Source: Mesorhizobium koreense (lineage in GTDB: Bacteria > Pseudomonadota > Alphaproteobacteria > Rhizobiales > Rhizobiaceae). Taken from it: 64,000 bases of DNA. Position numbers and translations under genes: made by a program. The notes below the pieces were generated by a model. That model ran no database searches. It saw nothing but the letters and a program-made list of their open reading frames with translations, and was not told the origin of the DNA. Positions within the stretch are counted from its first letter, which is position 1. Every line of letters begins with the position of its first letter. The DNA is taken from the NCBI RefSeq assembly GCF_031656215.1, contig NZ_CP134228.1, positions 4,297,001-4,361,000 of the forward strand. The letters are read 5' to 3'. Shown here piece after piece: positions 34,970 through 42,806 of the stretch.

Positions 34970-35123
34970 GCGGCGATTTAAAAATCAACCGGTTATAAAT
35001 CCACGATTTCTATTAAACCATTGATTTAAATCATTTTTCCATATTATAGTTATATAGATATATACTCTTGGTGGGTGAACACGCTTTCGTGATTTCCCCA
35101 TTATTGAGCGTCCTTAAGTGCCG
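34970..35123. other. Very A+T-rich intergenic segment
   Basis: This stretch is much richer in A+T than anything else in the window (for example runs of TATAT and TTTAAAT around 35020-35070). It probably holds the promoter of the orphan gene on the minus strand. No gene, tRNA or clear inverted repeat was found. Confidence 0.45.
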
Positions 35124-35261
35124 TCACCGCATACCCACATAGATCGCAAGCCCGCCGGCAAGCCCTATGCCCACGCCGGCAATCGCATAGGTGGCGCCGA
35201 AGAGCGACCCGGCGAACAGCCCGACCACCGCGCCGATCATTATCCAGTATGGTCCCTTCAT
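35124..35261 (-). CDS. Small two-helix glycine-rich membrane protein
   Basis: A 45-residue protein too short for usual gene finders. It starts MKGPYWIMIGAVVGLFAG and ends GLAGGLAIYVGMR, giving two short membrane helices rich in Gly and Ala. AGGAGCAGGA directly before ATG 35261 is a strong ribosome site. Divergent from tldD, it is conserved-looking in style but has no known function. Confidence 0.65.
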   Translation of the reverse strand: MKGPYWIMIGAVVGLFAGSLFGATYAIAGVGIGLAGGLAIYVGMR

Positions 35262-35356
35262 TCCTGCTCCTGCTACTATTTCGAGCCGAACAAGCGTGCA
35301 ACGCGGAAGCCTGCCGCCTATATTCGACCTAATGTCCTCATGACCGGAGCCAAGAC

Positions 35357-36772
35357 GTGGACCGCAGGCTGACTGAACAATTCGACATTTCCGAAGACGA
35401 GGTGAAGCGGATCGTCGCCGATACCATCCGCGGTGCCGACGACGGCGAACTCTTCCTGGAATACCGCGAGGGCGAGGCGCTGATGTTCGACAATGGCCGC
35501 CTGAAGACGGCCAATTTCTCGACCGACCAGGGTTTCGGCCTGCGCGCGGTCGCCGGCGAGGCGAGCGGCTACGCACACGCCAACGATTTCTCAGAAGCGG
35601 CATTGCGGCGCGCGTCCGATGCCGTCTCGACCGTCAAGGCCGGCTATTCCGGCACGCTCGCCGCCGCGCCTCAGGGCACGAACCTTCACCTCTATGGCGA
35701 GGAAAACCCGATCGCGGCACCCGGCTTCGAGGCCAAGGCGAAGCTCCTGCAGGAGATCGACGCTTTCCTGAGGGCGAAGGATCCGCGCGTACGTCAGGTA
35801 ACCGCCTCGCTCGCCGCCTCCTGGCAGCATGTCGAGATCATGCGCGCCGACGGCCGCACGGTTCGGGACATCCGGCCGCTGGTACGGATGAACGTGGCGG
35901 TCGTGGTCGGTGACGGCGACCGGCAGGAATCGGGCTCCTACGGCATGGGCGGCCGCAAATCCTTCGCGGAGTTCGTGGCGGAAGATTCGTGGAAACACGC
36001 CGCCGACGAAGCGCTCAGGCAGGCGCTCGCCAATCTGGAGGCCATCCCTGCCCCGGCCGGCACGTTCGACATCGTGCTCGCCAATGGCTGGCCAGGCGTC
36101 ATGTTGCACGAGGCGGTCGGCCATGGGCTGGAAGGTGATTTCAACCGCAAGAAGACCTCCGCCTTCGCCGGGTTGATGGGACAGCAGGTCGCCGCCAAGG
36201 GCGTGACGGTCGTCGACGACGGGACCATCGCCGAGCGGCGCGGTTCGCTCACCATCGACGACGAGGGCACGCCGACCAACCGCACCGTGCTGATCGAGGA
36301 CGGAAAGCTCGTCGGCTACATGCAGGATCGGCAGAACGCCCGGCTGATGGGCATGAAGGCGACCGGCAACGGCAGGCGTGAATCCTACGCGCACGAGCCC
36401 ATGCCGCGCATGACCAACACCTATATGACCGCCGGCGGCTATGAGCCTTCCGAGATCATCTCCTCGGTGAAGAACGGCATCTATGCCGTCTCCTTCGGCG
36501 GTGGCCAGGTCGACATCACGTCCGGCAAGTTCGTCTTCGGCTGTACGGAAGCCTACATGATCGAGGACGGCAAGGTGACCCGGCCGATCAAGGGTGCCAT
36601 GCTGATCGGTAACGGACCGGACGCCATGCACCGCGTCTCCATGGTCGGCAACGACATGAAGCTCGACACCGGCATCGGCATGTGCGGCAAGGCCGGTCAG
36701 GGCGTGCCTGTCGGCGTCGGCCAGCCGCATCTGAGAATGAACCAGATGACCGTTGGCGGCACGCGGACGTAA
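35357..36772 (+). CDS. tldD: Metalloprotease TldD
   Basis: A 471-residue TldD subunit of the TldD/TldE protease, which processes modified peptides and some antitoxins. The HExxxH-type zinc motif is in MLHEAVGHGLEGDFNRK. The TldD C-terminus has GTPTNRTVLIEDG and CTEAYMIEDGKVTRPIKGAML. The start is GTG at 35357, with CGGAG ahead. The TldE partner is not in this window. Placement near the oxidase operon is common in rhizobia. Confidence 0.96.
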   Translation: MDRRLTEQFDISEDEVKRIVADTIRGADDGELFLEYREGEALMFDNGRLKTANFSTDQGFGLRAVAGEASGYAHANDFSEAALRRASDAVSTVKAGYSGTLAAAPQGTNLHLYGEENPIAAPGFEAKAKLLQEIDAFLRAKDPRVRQVTASLAASWQHVEIMRADGRTVRDIRPLVRMNVAVVVGDGDRQESGSYGMGGRKSFAEFVAEDSWKHAADEALRQALANLEAIPAPAGTFDIVLANGWPGVMLHEAVGHGLEGDFNRKKTSAFAGLMGQQVAAKGVTVVDDGTIAERRGSLTIDDEGTPTNRTVLIEDGKLVGYMQDRQNARLMGMKATGNGRRESYAHEPMPRMTNTYMTAGGYEPSEIISSVKNGIYAVSFGGGQVDITSGKFVFGCTEAYMIEDGKVTRPIKGAMLIGNGPDAMHRVSMVGNDMKLDTGIGMCGKAGQGVPVGVGQPHLRMNQMTVGGTRT

Positions 36773-36793
36773 AAGAGGCGGCGGGCGACGACG

Positions 36794-36818
36794 GAAGGCA
36801 ATTGGTCCAGTTGCCTTC
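36794..36818 (+). terminator. Hairpin after tldD, possible terminator
   Basis: GAAGGCAA at 36794-36801 pairs perfectly with TTGCCTTC at 36811-36818 around a nine-base loop, 21 bases after the tldD stop. There is no clear T-run after it, so termination is uncertain. Confidence 0.4.
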
Positions 36819-36967
36819 TGCCTGCTGTTTCAACTTTCGCCAAAACTTGACGCGGTTTACCCATGATCCAAATACCCTGCACGGGCTTGGGGCGTGCGGG
36901 TTCATTCACCACTCCTGATTGTCGGCACGATCCAGACTGATAGTCGCCCGCCGAAAAGGAGACAAAC

Positions 36968-37786
36968 GTGAAAAAGAGATCACTCATCGCGCTGGCCGCA
37001 TCGCTGGCTTCCGGTCTTGCACTTTCGTTCGGTGCAACGATCGTGACTACGGCTGCCCGGGCGGCGCCAACCAACATCGTCGTCGGCGCCGACACCACCT
37101 TTCCGCCGTTCGAGACCGAGACGAATGGCGAGGTCACCGGCTTCGACATCGACATGATCAAGGCGATCGCCAAGGTCGAGAACATGACGGTCAGCCTGAA
37201 GACGCTGCCCTTCAACGGCATCATCCCGAGCCTGCAGGCCGGATCGATCGACGCCGCGGTCGCCGGAATCACAATCAAGTCCAGCCGGATGAAGAACGTC
37301 GATTTCAGCGATGCCTATTACAAGTCCGGGCTTTCGATCCTGGTCAAGAAGGATTCCAAGATCAAAGGCTTTAACGATCTGAGCGGCCATGTGGTCGCCA
37401 CCAAGAAGGCCACCTCCTCGGTCGACTACCTGACCGACCACAAATTCCAGTCCGACTACATCAAGCAGTTCCAGAGCATCGACGCCGCCTATCAGGCGCT
37501 CGAGACCGGCGGCGCGGACGCGGTCATCTTCGACAATCCGGTCAACATCAACTTCAAGACCAAGCACGACAACGTGAAGACCGTGGGGCCGCTCCTGACG
37601 GGCGAATATTACGGCATCGCCGTCAGCAAGAAGAAGCCCGACCTGGTCGCCAAGCTCAATGACGGGCTGGCCAAGATCAAGGAGAGCGGCGAATACAAGA
37701 AGCTCTTCGAGAAGTATTTCGGCGGTGATTTGAGCGGCGCCGTCAAGGGCGTGGAGAAGCCGACCGACGTCGCGGTCAAGGACTGA
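36968..37786 (+). CDS. Amino-acid ABC transporter, periplasmic binding protein
   Basis: A 272-residue binding protein of the polar amino-acid family. A signal peptide (KKRS, then LIALAASLASGLALSFG, ending near ARAAP) is followed by NIVVGADTTFPPFETE, GFDIDMIKAIAK and SLQAGSIDAAVAGITI, with the ligand arginine in SSRMKNVDFSDAY. Glutamine-type ligands are likely from similarity to GlnH. The start is GTG 36968 behind AAGGAGA. Permease and ATPase follow. Confidence 0.94.
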   Translation: MKKRSLIALAASLASGLALSFGATIVTTAARAAPTNIVVGADTTFPPFETETNGEVTGFDIDMIKAIAKVENMTVSLKTLPFNGIIPSLQAGSIDAAVAGITIKSSRMKNVDFSDAYYKSGLSILVKKDSKIKGFNDLSGHVVATKKATSSVDYLTDHKFQSDYIKQFQSIDAAYQALETGGADAVIFDNPVNINFKTKHDNVKTVGPLLTGEYYGIAVSKKKPDLVAKLNDGLAKIKESGEYKKLFEKYFGGDLSGAVKGVEKPTDVAVKD

Positions 37787-37836
37787 GGGTCTCCCGGCAT
37801 CCGGTCGAAATCCCGTGGATTCGCGAGATCGAACCT

Positions 37837-37875
37837 GGAAAGCGCGCGGCGCAAGAGCGGCTCCGCGCGCTTTCC
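37837..37875 (+). promoter_or_regulatory. Strong hairpin between binding-protein and permease genes
   Basis: A perfect 13-bp stem: GGAAAGCGCGCGG at 37837-37849 with CCGCGCGCTTTCC at 37863-37875, loop 13 bases. No T-run follows. In ABC operons such stems stabilise the upstream binding-protein mRNA and cut downstream expression, so more binding protein than membrane parts is made. That role is inferred. Confidence 0.65.
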
Positions 37876-37916
37876 TCATTCATTGATGCGAGAGAAGGAT
37901 AATCGGGGCACGGTCC

Positions 37917-38585
37917 ATGGACGCCATCTGGCAAAACCTACCTGTCATCCTGACTGGCCTGCGCCTGACGGTCCAGTATTCGATCGTCGCCATCATGCTG
38001 ATGGTGGTGATCGGCCTGATCGCGGCGCTCATGCGGCTGTCGGCGATCGCGCCGCTGAGGTGGGTCGGCACGGCCTATGTCGAGATTTTCCGATCGACGC
38101 CGCTTCTGGTGCAACTCTTTTTCATCGTTCTGGGGCTGCCCGCCATCCTGCCGGTCAACGAATGGTTCGGGCAATTGCTGTACCCGATCCTCGCTGCCGC
38201 ACTGACGCTCAGCCTGAACGAAGGCGCCTATGTCACCGAGATCATCCGCGCCGGGATCCTCGGCGTCGATCGGGGCCAGAAGGAAGCCGCGCAGAGCATA
38301 GGCATGAACGGCTTCCAGACGATGCGCTATATCGTCCTGCCGCAGGCGTTCAAGCGAATGATCCCGCCGCTGGTCAACCAGGCTGCCCAGACGATCAAGG
38401 ACACCTCGCTGCTCGCGCCGGTCGGCATCGCCGAACTGGTCTACAAGGGCGAGATCGTGATCGCGGAGACTTTCGCCTCCTTCGCCATCTGGGGTCTCAT
38501 CGCGGTGCTCTACTTCATCCTCATCTTCTCGGTGTCGAAGTGCTCGTCCTACCTGGAGAGGAGGCTTCAAGTTGATAAACGTTAA
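37917..38585 (+). CDS. Amino-acid ABC transporter permease
   Basis: A 222-residue HisM/GlnP-type permease with about five membrane helices. The EAA loop that contacts the ATPase is visible as [32 protein letters not shown] and [17 protein letters not shown] are typical of the polar amino-acid family. Only one permease is present, so the transporter is probably a homodimer. The 3' end overlaps the ATPase gene by 14 bases. Confidence 0.95.
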   Translation: MDAIWQNLPVILTGLRLTVQYSIVAIMLMVVIGLIAALMRLSAIAPLRWVGTAYVEIFRSTPLLVQLFFIVLGLPAILPVNEWFGQLLYPILAAALTLSLNEGAYVTEIIRAGILGVDRGQKEAAQSIGMNGFQTMRYIVLPQAFKRMIPPLVNQAAQTIKDTSLLAPVGIAELVYKGEIVIAETFASFAIWGLIAVLYFILIFSVSKCSSYLERRLQVDKR

Positions 38586-39294
38586 AGACCTTCACAAGTC
38601 GTTCGGCGACAACGAAATCCTGAAAGGGATCAGCACCCATGTGGACGAACAGGAGGTGGTGGTCGTCATCGGCCCCTCGGGGAGCGGCAAGAGCACCTTC
38701 CTGCGCTGCCTGAACGGGCTGGAAACGGCAACCAGCGGCGAGATCGAAATCGCCGGCATGAAACTGACCGACCCGAAGACCAACATCCATCAGTTGCGCC
38801 AGCATGTCGGCATGGTGTTCCAGCAGTTCAACCTGTTCAAGCACCTGACCATCATGGAGAACATCACGATCGGGCCGCGCAAGGTGAAGAAGATCGCTCC
38901 TGCCGAGGCGGACAAGGTGGCCCGCGAGCTTCTGGCCAAGGTCGGGCTCGTGGGCAAGGAATCAAGCTATCCGGACGAGCTTTCCGGCGGCCAGCAACAG
39001 CGCGTGGCCATCGCCCGCGCGCTGGCGATGGGGCCGGCGGTCATGCTCTTCGACGAGCCGACCTCCGCGCTCGACCCCGAAATGGTGGGCGAGGTGCTCC
39101 AGGTCATGAAAGCGCTGGCGGTCGAGGGGATGACGATGGTGGTCGTCACCCACGAGATGGGCTTCGCCCGCGAGGTGGGCCATCGGGTGATCTTCATGGA
39201 TGACGGCCTCATCCTCGAGGAAGGGCCGCCGAAAGAGCTCTTCTCGAACCCGCAGCGGAACCGCACGAAGAGCTTCCTGGCGAAAATCCTGTAG
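38572..39294 (+). CDS. Amino-acid ABC transporter ATPase (GlnQ-like)
   Basis: A 240-residue ATPase. It has the Walker [11 protein letters not shown]-loop VFQQFNLF, signature [15 protein letters not shown], Walker [15 protein letters not shown] and the switch histidine in [12 protein letters not shown]. It starts at TTG 38572 inside the permease 3' end. The high similarity to GlnQ/HisP-type proteins fits import of a polar amino acid. Confidence 0.95.
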   Translation: MINVKDLHKSFGDNEILKGISTHVDEQEVVVVIGPSGSGKSTFLRCLNGLETATSGEIEIAGMKLTDPKTNIHQLRQHVGMVFQQFNLFKHLTIMENITIGPRKVKKIAPAEADKVARELLAKVGLVGKESSYPDELSGGQQQRVAIARALAMGPAVMLFDEPTSALDPEMVGEVLQVMKALAVEGMTMVVVTHEMGFAREVGHRVIFMDDGLILEEGPPKELFSNPQRNRTKSFLAKIL

Positions 39295-39310
39295 CGCTGG
39301 GCTGCTATTT

Positions 39311-39362
39311 TCACGCAATTCCGAACGGAAAACCGGTTCCCACTTTTCCTGGAATTGCTCTA
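39311..39362. repeat. Rhizobial palindromic element / putative terminator
   Basis: GCAATTCC (39315-39322) pairs with GGAATTGC (39351-39358), and an inner GGAAAA (39327-39332) pairs with TTTTCC (39344-39349). Elements with this exact style (AATTCCGG...GGAAAA...CTTTTCC...GGAATTGC) recur in rhizobial genomes. It separates the ABC operon from the RES toxin gene, which converge here. Confidence 0.75.
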
Positions 39363-39890
39363 CAGCCACGACGCCGGCGTTCGCGGCAGACGGTGGCCGG
39401 GATCGACGATCCTGAGCTTTGGCGCGCCTTCCCCGTTCCAGTGCCAGAGCGCCACGCAGGTTCCGCCCGGCGACATGAAGGATGGGTAGACGACGCCGTC
39501 CTTTCCGTCCTCGATCAGTTTCTTCCTCAACAGATGGGTTGCGGGCGTCCTGCCTTCGTCCAGCAGCGCCCGCCATTCGCATTTGTGGATTTCCGGGCCC
39601 ACGCCGAGCGTAGCCAGCACGACGGGATCGGTGAGATCGGCGAGGCTGGCGCCGGTCAGTTCAAGCTGCGCGATCAGCGCCGGGTGCTGGACAAAGCCTT
39701 GATTGTATTCCGCCCAGGCGGTCGAGAGTTCGCGGGCGGCGTAGATAGTGGGCTCGCCGACCGGATTCCAGCGCCCGCCGAAGCGGGCGGCGCCCTCGCC
39801 CGACAGCGGCAGATAGGCCCAACGCGGCACGAAGGCGCGCCATAGAGTCAGGCCTCCTGGAGTCAGGTCCCGCGTCGAGGCGTCAGGCAT
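39360..39890 (-). CDS. RES-domain toxin (type II toxin-antitoxin)
   Basis: A 176-residue RES toxin. Family members degrade NAD+ and lower cell NAD. The conserved active-site residues fit R40 (FGGRWNPVG), Y50 (TIYAARE) and E61 (WAEYN), and the C-terminal half has WRALLDEGRTPATHL. It starts at ATG 39890, overlapping the antitoxin stop by 8 bases, the usual antitoxin-first order. Neighbour genes are unrelated, so this is an accessory module. Confidence 0.9.
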   Translation of the reverse strand: MPDASTRDLTPGGLTLWRAFVPRWAYLPLSGEGAARFGGRWNPVGEPTIYAARELSTAWAEYNQGFVQHPALIAQLELTGASLADLTDPVVLATLGVGPEIHKCEWRALLDEGRTPATHLLRKKLIEDGKDGVVYPSFMSPGGTCVALWHWNGEGAPKLRIVDPGHRLPRTPASWL

Positions 39891-40254
39891 AGACGCCGGA
39901 ACGGACAGCCTCCAGATAGGCGAGCACCTTGTCGGCCTTGCCTTCGCGCACGAGATCGTAGGCGGTTTTGCCCGCCCAGCCGGGAATCGGCTGGTGCTTG
40001 AACCAAAGCGCGGCACGATCCTCGCCGCCGGCCATCTCGTCGGCCACGGCAAGGATGCGCACGACCGGGCTCAAGGCGGCGTCGACCTTGCGCGCGCCGC
40101 TCTTCGCCGTCAGCGTGTTGCGGGCGACGCCGATCAGGCCCGCCAGTTCGGTGAGCGTGACGCCGAGCAGTTCCGCCACGCGGCGGGCGGAGAGGAACGG
40201 CGCCCTGCCATCGCCGAAGCGCGAGGCAGACATATCGAGAGCCGCGATGCTCAT
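39883..40254 (-). CDS. Xre/MbcA/ParS-type antitoxin (DUF2384) of RES module
   Basis: A 123-residue antitoxin. An Xre-like helix-turn-helix (VAELLGVTLTELAGLIGVARNTLTA) is followed by the DUF2384/MbcA toxin-binding domain ending WFKHQPIPGWAGKTAYDLVREGKADKVLAYLEAVRSGVYA. The ATG at 40254 has GGAG 6 bases ahead and is preferred to 40284 and 40314. It neutralises the RES toxin and probably represses its own operon through the repeat at 40284. Confidence 0.88.
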   Translation of the reverse strand: MSIAALDMSASRFGDGRAPFLSARRVAELLGVTLTELAGLIGVARNTLTAKSGARKVDAALSPVVRILAVADEMAGGEDRAALWFKHQPIPGWAGKTAYDLVREGKADKVLAYLEAVRSGVYA

Positions 40255-40283
40255 GACGTTCTCCGATCCTATATTGACTTCCA

Positions 40284-40313
40284 TGCGCTCAAAATAAGCG
40301 CAAATGGCGCTCA
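40284..40313 (-). promoter_or_regulatory. Operator-like inverted repeat of the RES/Xre operon
   Basis: TGCGCT (40284-40289) and AGCGCA (40297-40302) form a perfect 6-bp inverted repeat with a 7-base A+T spacer. A further half, GGCGCTCA at 40306-40313, repeats TGCGCTCA of the first arm 22-23 bases on. It lies 30-60 bases before the antitoxin start. This is what an Xre antitoxin operator should look like; binding is inferred. Confidence 0.6.
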
Positions 40314-40336
40314 ATTCAAGGGCGAGGCAAGTGCGC

Positions 40337-41578
40337 TCACCTGCGCCGCTTCTTCCTGGTCAAAAGCGCGACGGCCTCGACATGCGGCGACCATAGGAAC
40401 TGGTCGATGGGAACGACACGCTGAAGCGTGTAGCCGGCTTCGATCAGGATGGTGAGGTCGCGCGCCAGCGTCGCCGGATTGCAGGATATTGCGGCGACCA
40501 ACAGCACATCCGACTTCGCGATCTGTCGCGACTGCGCCTCGGCGCCAGCGCGCGGCGGGTCGAAGACGATGCCGTCGAAGGCATTCAATTCCTTCGCCGT
40601 CACCGGCCGCACGAAGAGGTCGCGGCGCTCCGTTGTCACCCGTTTCAGCCCAGAGCCAAAACGGAAGCCGCGATCGAGTGCGGAAAGCGATGCCGCGTCG
40701 GCTTCGACGGCATGGATTTCCGTGCCTTTCGCCAGACGCAGGGCAAATGCGCCGACGCCGGAAAAGAGATCGGCGATCCGCTTCACCTTGGAAAGATGCA
40801 CGGAAACCAGATCGGCCATCGTCTGCTCGGCGCCGGCAACCGCTTGCAGGAAAGCGCCAGGCGGCGGCGAAACGGGCACGTCCCCGAACAGCACGACCGG
40901 CTTGCGCGGCTCGATAACAATCTCGCCGTCGACGGAAAGCCGGGCAAAGCCGGCGCGCAGCGTAAAGTCCGATGCGGCCTTGCGCGTCTTCTCGGCGAAT
41001 TTGCCGGAGCCGTGAGCCGCAACGTCGAGACCGGAACCCGTCACGGTAACTGTCAGCCGGAACGCTTTGTCGGTACTGCATATTGTCTTTGCCAGGGAAC
41101 GCAGCGGCTCCAGCGCCGCAACGATCTCCGGCCGGGCAATCGGACATTCCTCGATATCGACAATCGTATGAGAAAGCGCGCGGTTGTAGCCGAGAAGCAT
41201 GCCTGCCTCGGTGCGCCGCGCCGACAGCGTCACCCGGCGGCGCTCCTTCGGCGGGCAGGGCACCAGCGGCGCCACTTCTGTCTCGATGCCGCGCGACCGC
41301 AATGCCTCTACCACGCGGCCGCGCTTCCATTCGCGATAGGCGCCCTCCTCCATGTGCTGGAGCGCGCAGCCACCGCATTCGCCGAAATGGCGGCAGGCGG
41401 GCTCGACCCGGAGCGGGGATGGTTCGACCACGGCAAGAAGATCGGCGCGGTCGCCGTTCCGCGACGCCGTCACCCGCTCGCCGGCAAGCGTGAATGGGAT
41501 ATAGACCGGGCCGCGCTCCGTAAGCACGACACCGTCGCCCTGTGCACCGAGGCGCTCGATGCGGAATTCGGCGCTCAT
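40337..41578 (-). CDS. TrmA/RlmCD-type rRNA or tRNA uracil-5-methyltransferase
   Basis: A 413-residue class I SAM-dependent RNA methyltransferase. An N-terminal TRAM-like stretch (IERLGAQGDGVVL) is followed by the 4Fe-4S cysteines CRHFGECGGCALQH and a further cysteine in IEECPIARPE. The SAM site is DLFSGVGAFALRLA, the DPPRAGAEAQ motif is present and the catalytic cysteine is in AISCNPATLARD. Whether it acts on 23S rRNA or tRNA cannot be read. It overlaps tlyA by 4 bases (ATGA). Confidence 0.92.
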   Translation of the reverse strand: MSAEFRIERLGAQGDGVVLTERGPVYIPFTLAGERVTASRNGDRADLLAVVEPSPLRVEPACRHFGECGGCALQHMEEGAYREWKRGRVVEALRSRGIETEVAPLVPCPPKERRRVTLSARRTEAGMLLGYNRALSHTIVDIEECPIARPEIVAALEPLRSLAKTICSTDKAFRLTVTVTGSGLDVAAHGSGKFAEKTRKAASDFTLRAGFARLSVDGEIVIEPRKPVVLFGDVPVSPPPGAFLQAVAGAEQTMADLVSVHLSKVKRIADLFSGVGAFALRLAKGTEIHAVEADAASLSALDRGFRFGSGLKRVTTERRDLFVRPVTAKELNAFDGIVFDPPRAGAEAQSRQIAKSDVLLVAAISCNPATLARDLTILIEAGYTLQRVVPIDQFLWSPHVEAVALLTRKKRRR

Positions 41579-42309
41579 CGATCCTTGGTTCCTGCCAATA
41601 GATATTCGCGATTGCCGTCCCCGCCTTCTATCGGCGAGGGAACAAGACCCACGGCGCGCCAGTCCGGCTGGCCGTCCAGCCATTCGCACAGTTCACCGGC
41701 GATCCGCTCGCCCTCTGCAGCGTCGCGCAGAATGCCGCCCTTGCCGACCGCCTCGCGACCGGCCTCGAATTGCGGCTTGACGAGGAAGACGCTTCGTGCG
41801 CCGGGCGCGGCGAGCTGAAGCGCCGGCGGCAGCGCCAATTTGAGCGAAATGAAGCTCAGATCGGCGGTCAGGAAATCGGGAACATGGCCGCCGAGGTCGC
41901 TTTCCTTGAGATCGCGGACATTCAGTCCCTCGATGCTTGTGACGCGGGGATCACCGGCGATCCGCTCATGCAACTGCCCGTGACCGACATCGACAGCCGT
42001 GACATGGCGCGCGCCGCGCTCCAGAAGAACCTGCGTGAAGCCGCCGGTGGAAGCGCCGAGGTCGAGCGCCTCGGTGTCAGTCGGATCGAGGTTGAAGGCG
42101 TCGAGCGCCGCAATCAGCTTCAGCGCCGCGCGCGAGACGTAGTCCCGCGCCGGATCGTCCACTGCGATTTCGGCATCGGGCAACACGCCCTGTCCCGCCT
42201 TGGCCGCCGGCCTGCCGTCGACGCGCACCGCCCTCCGCGCAATAGCATCGCGAGCGCGCGAACGGCTGGCGAAGAAGCCGCGTGCGACGAGCAGTTCGTC
42301 AAGCCGCAT
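41575..42309 (-). CDS. tlyA: TlyA family rRNA 2'-O-methyltransferase / hemolysin-type protein
   Basis: A 244-residue protein. An S4 RNA-binding domain (MRLDELLVARGFFASRSRARDAI) is joined to an FtsJ-like SAM fold with ALDLGASTGGFTQVLL, TAVDVGHGQLH and LTADLSFISLKLALP. In mycobacteria TlyA methylates 16S and 23S rRNA. ATG 42309 is chosen by similarity; the frame also opens at 42336 with an ATG close to GAAGGCGG. It is coupled to the RNA methyltransferase gene downstream. Confidence 0.92.
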   Translation of the reverse strand: MRLDELLVARGFFASRSRARDAIARRAVRVDGRPAAKAGQGVLPDAEIAVDDPARDYVSRAALKLIAALDAFNLDPTDTEALDLGASTGGFTQVLLERGARHVTAVDVGHGQLHERIAGDPRVTSIEGLNVRDLKESDLGGHVPDFLTADLSFISLKLALPPALQLAAPGARSVFLVKPQFEAGREAVGKGGILRDAAEGERIAGELCEWLDGQPDWRAVGLVPSPIEGGDGNREYLLAGTKDR

Positions 42310-42383
42310 GCGGGGATTGTCGAGGCGGTCCTGCATCCGCCTTCATTGGCGAAGGCCGGCCGCGTTGGCAAGCGGCGTACGGC

Positions 42384-42638
42384 CTATTCGATTATCTGGA
42401 AATGCGGCTCGCCAGTCCGTGGAAGCGATTGAAGGGTCTGGAAAGACGATCCTTCCGTACCCTGATCGACCGCTGGAAAAACCATGATCCTGTCATAGGG
42501 CAGCGTGCCGCGGATATCGCCGATCTTCGCGGCGACGATCTGCTTCACCTGCTCCTCCAGCTTGCGATCGTAACGCTGGGCCGCCCCCGCCGGCCAAACG
42601 AGCGCCGCCAGCATGGCGGCGACGAGAAGGCACTTCAT
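42384..42638 (-). CDS. Small exported hypothetical protein
   Basis: An 84-residue protein with a signal peptide (MKCLLVAAMLAALVWPAGAA) and a mature part QRYDRKLEEQVKQIVAAKIG followed by IRGTLPYDRI. GGAGAAGAGAG before ATG 42638 is a good ribosome site. It lies in the dxs-tlyA interval on the same strand. A rhizobial-type periplasmic protein of unknown function. Confidence 0.78.
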   Translation of the reverse strand: MKCLLVAAMLAALVWPAGAAQRYDRKLEEQVKQIVAAKIGDIRGTLPYDRIMVFPAVDQGTEGSSFQTLQSLPRTGEPHFQIIE

Positions 42639-42806
42639 CTCTCTTCTCCAGACCCTGTCCGATCCCGGCAATCATAGACAGGGCGGGCTAAAATTCGGCC
42701 AAGAGAGAGGGTAAGCGAAATGCGAAATTAGAGCGTGAACAGAGAGTTAGCGCTGCTTCCGTTGAAGCTGATTCAAGGCGTAATCAGCACCGCAGGTCGA
42801 GACCGA

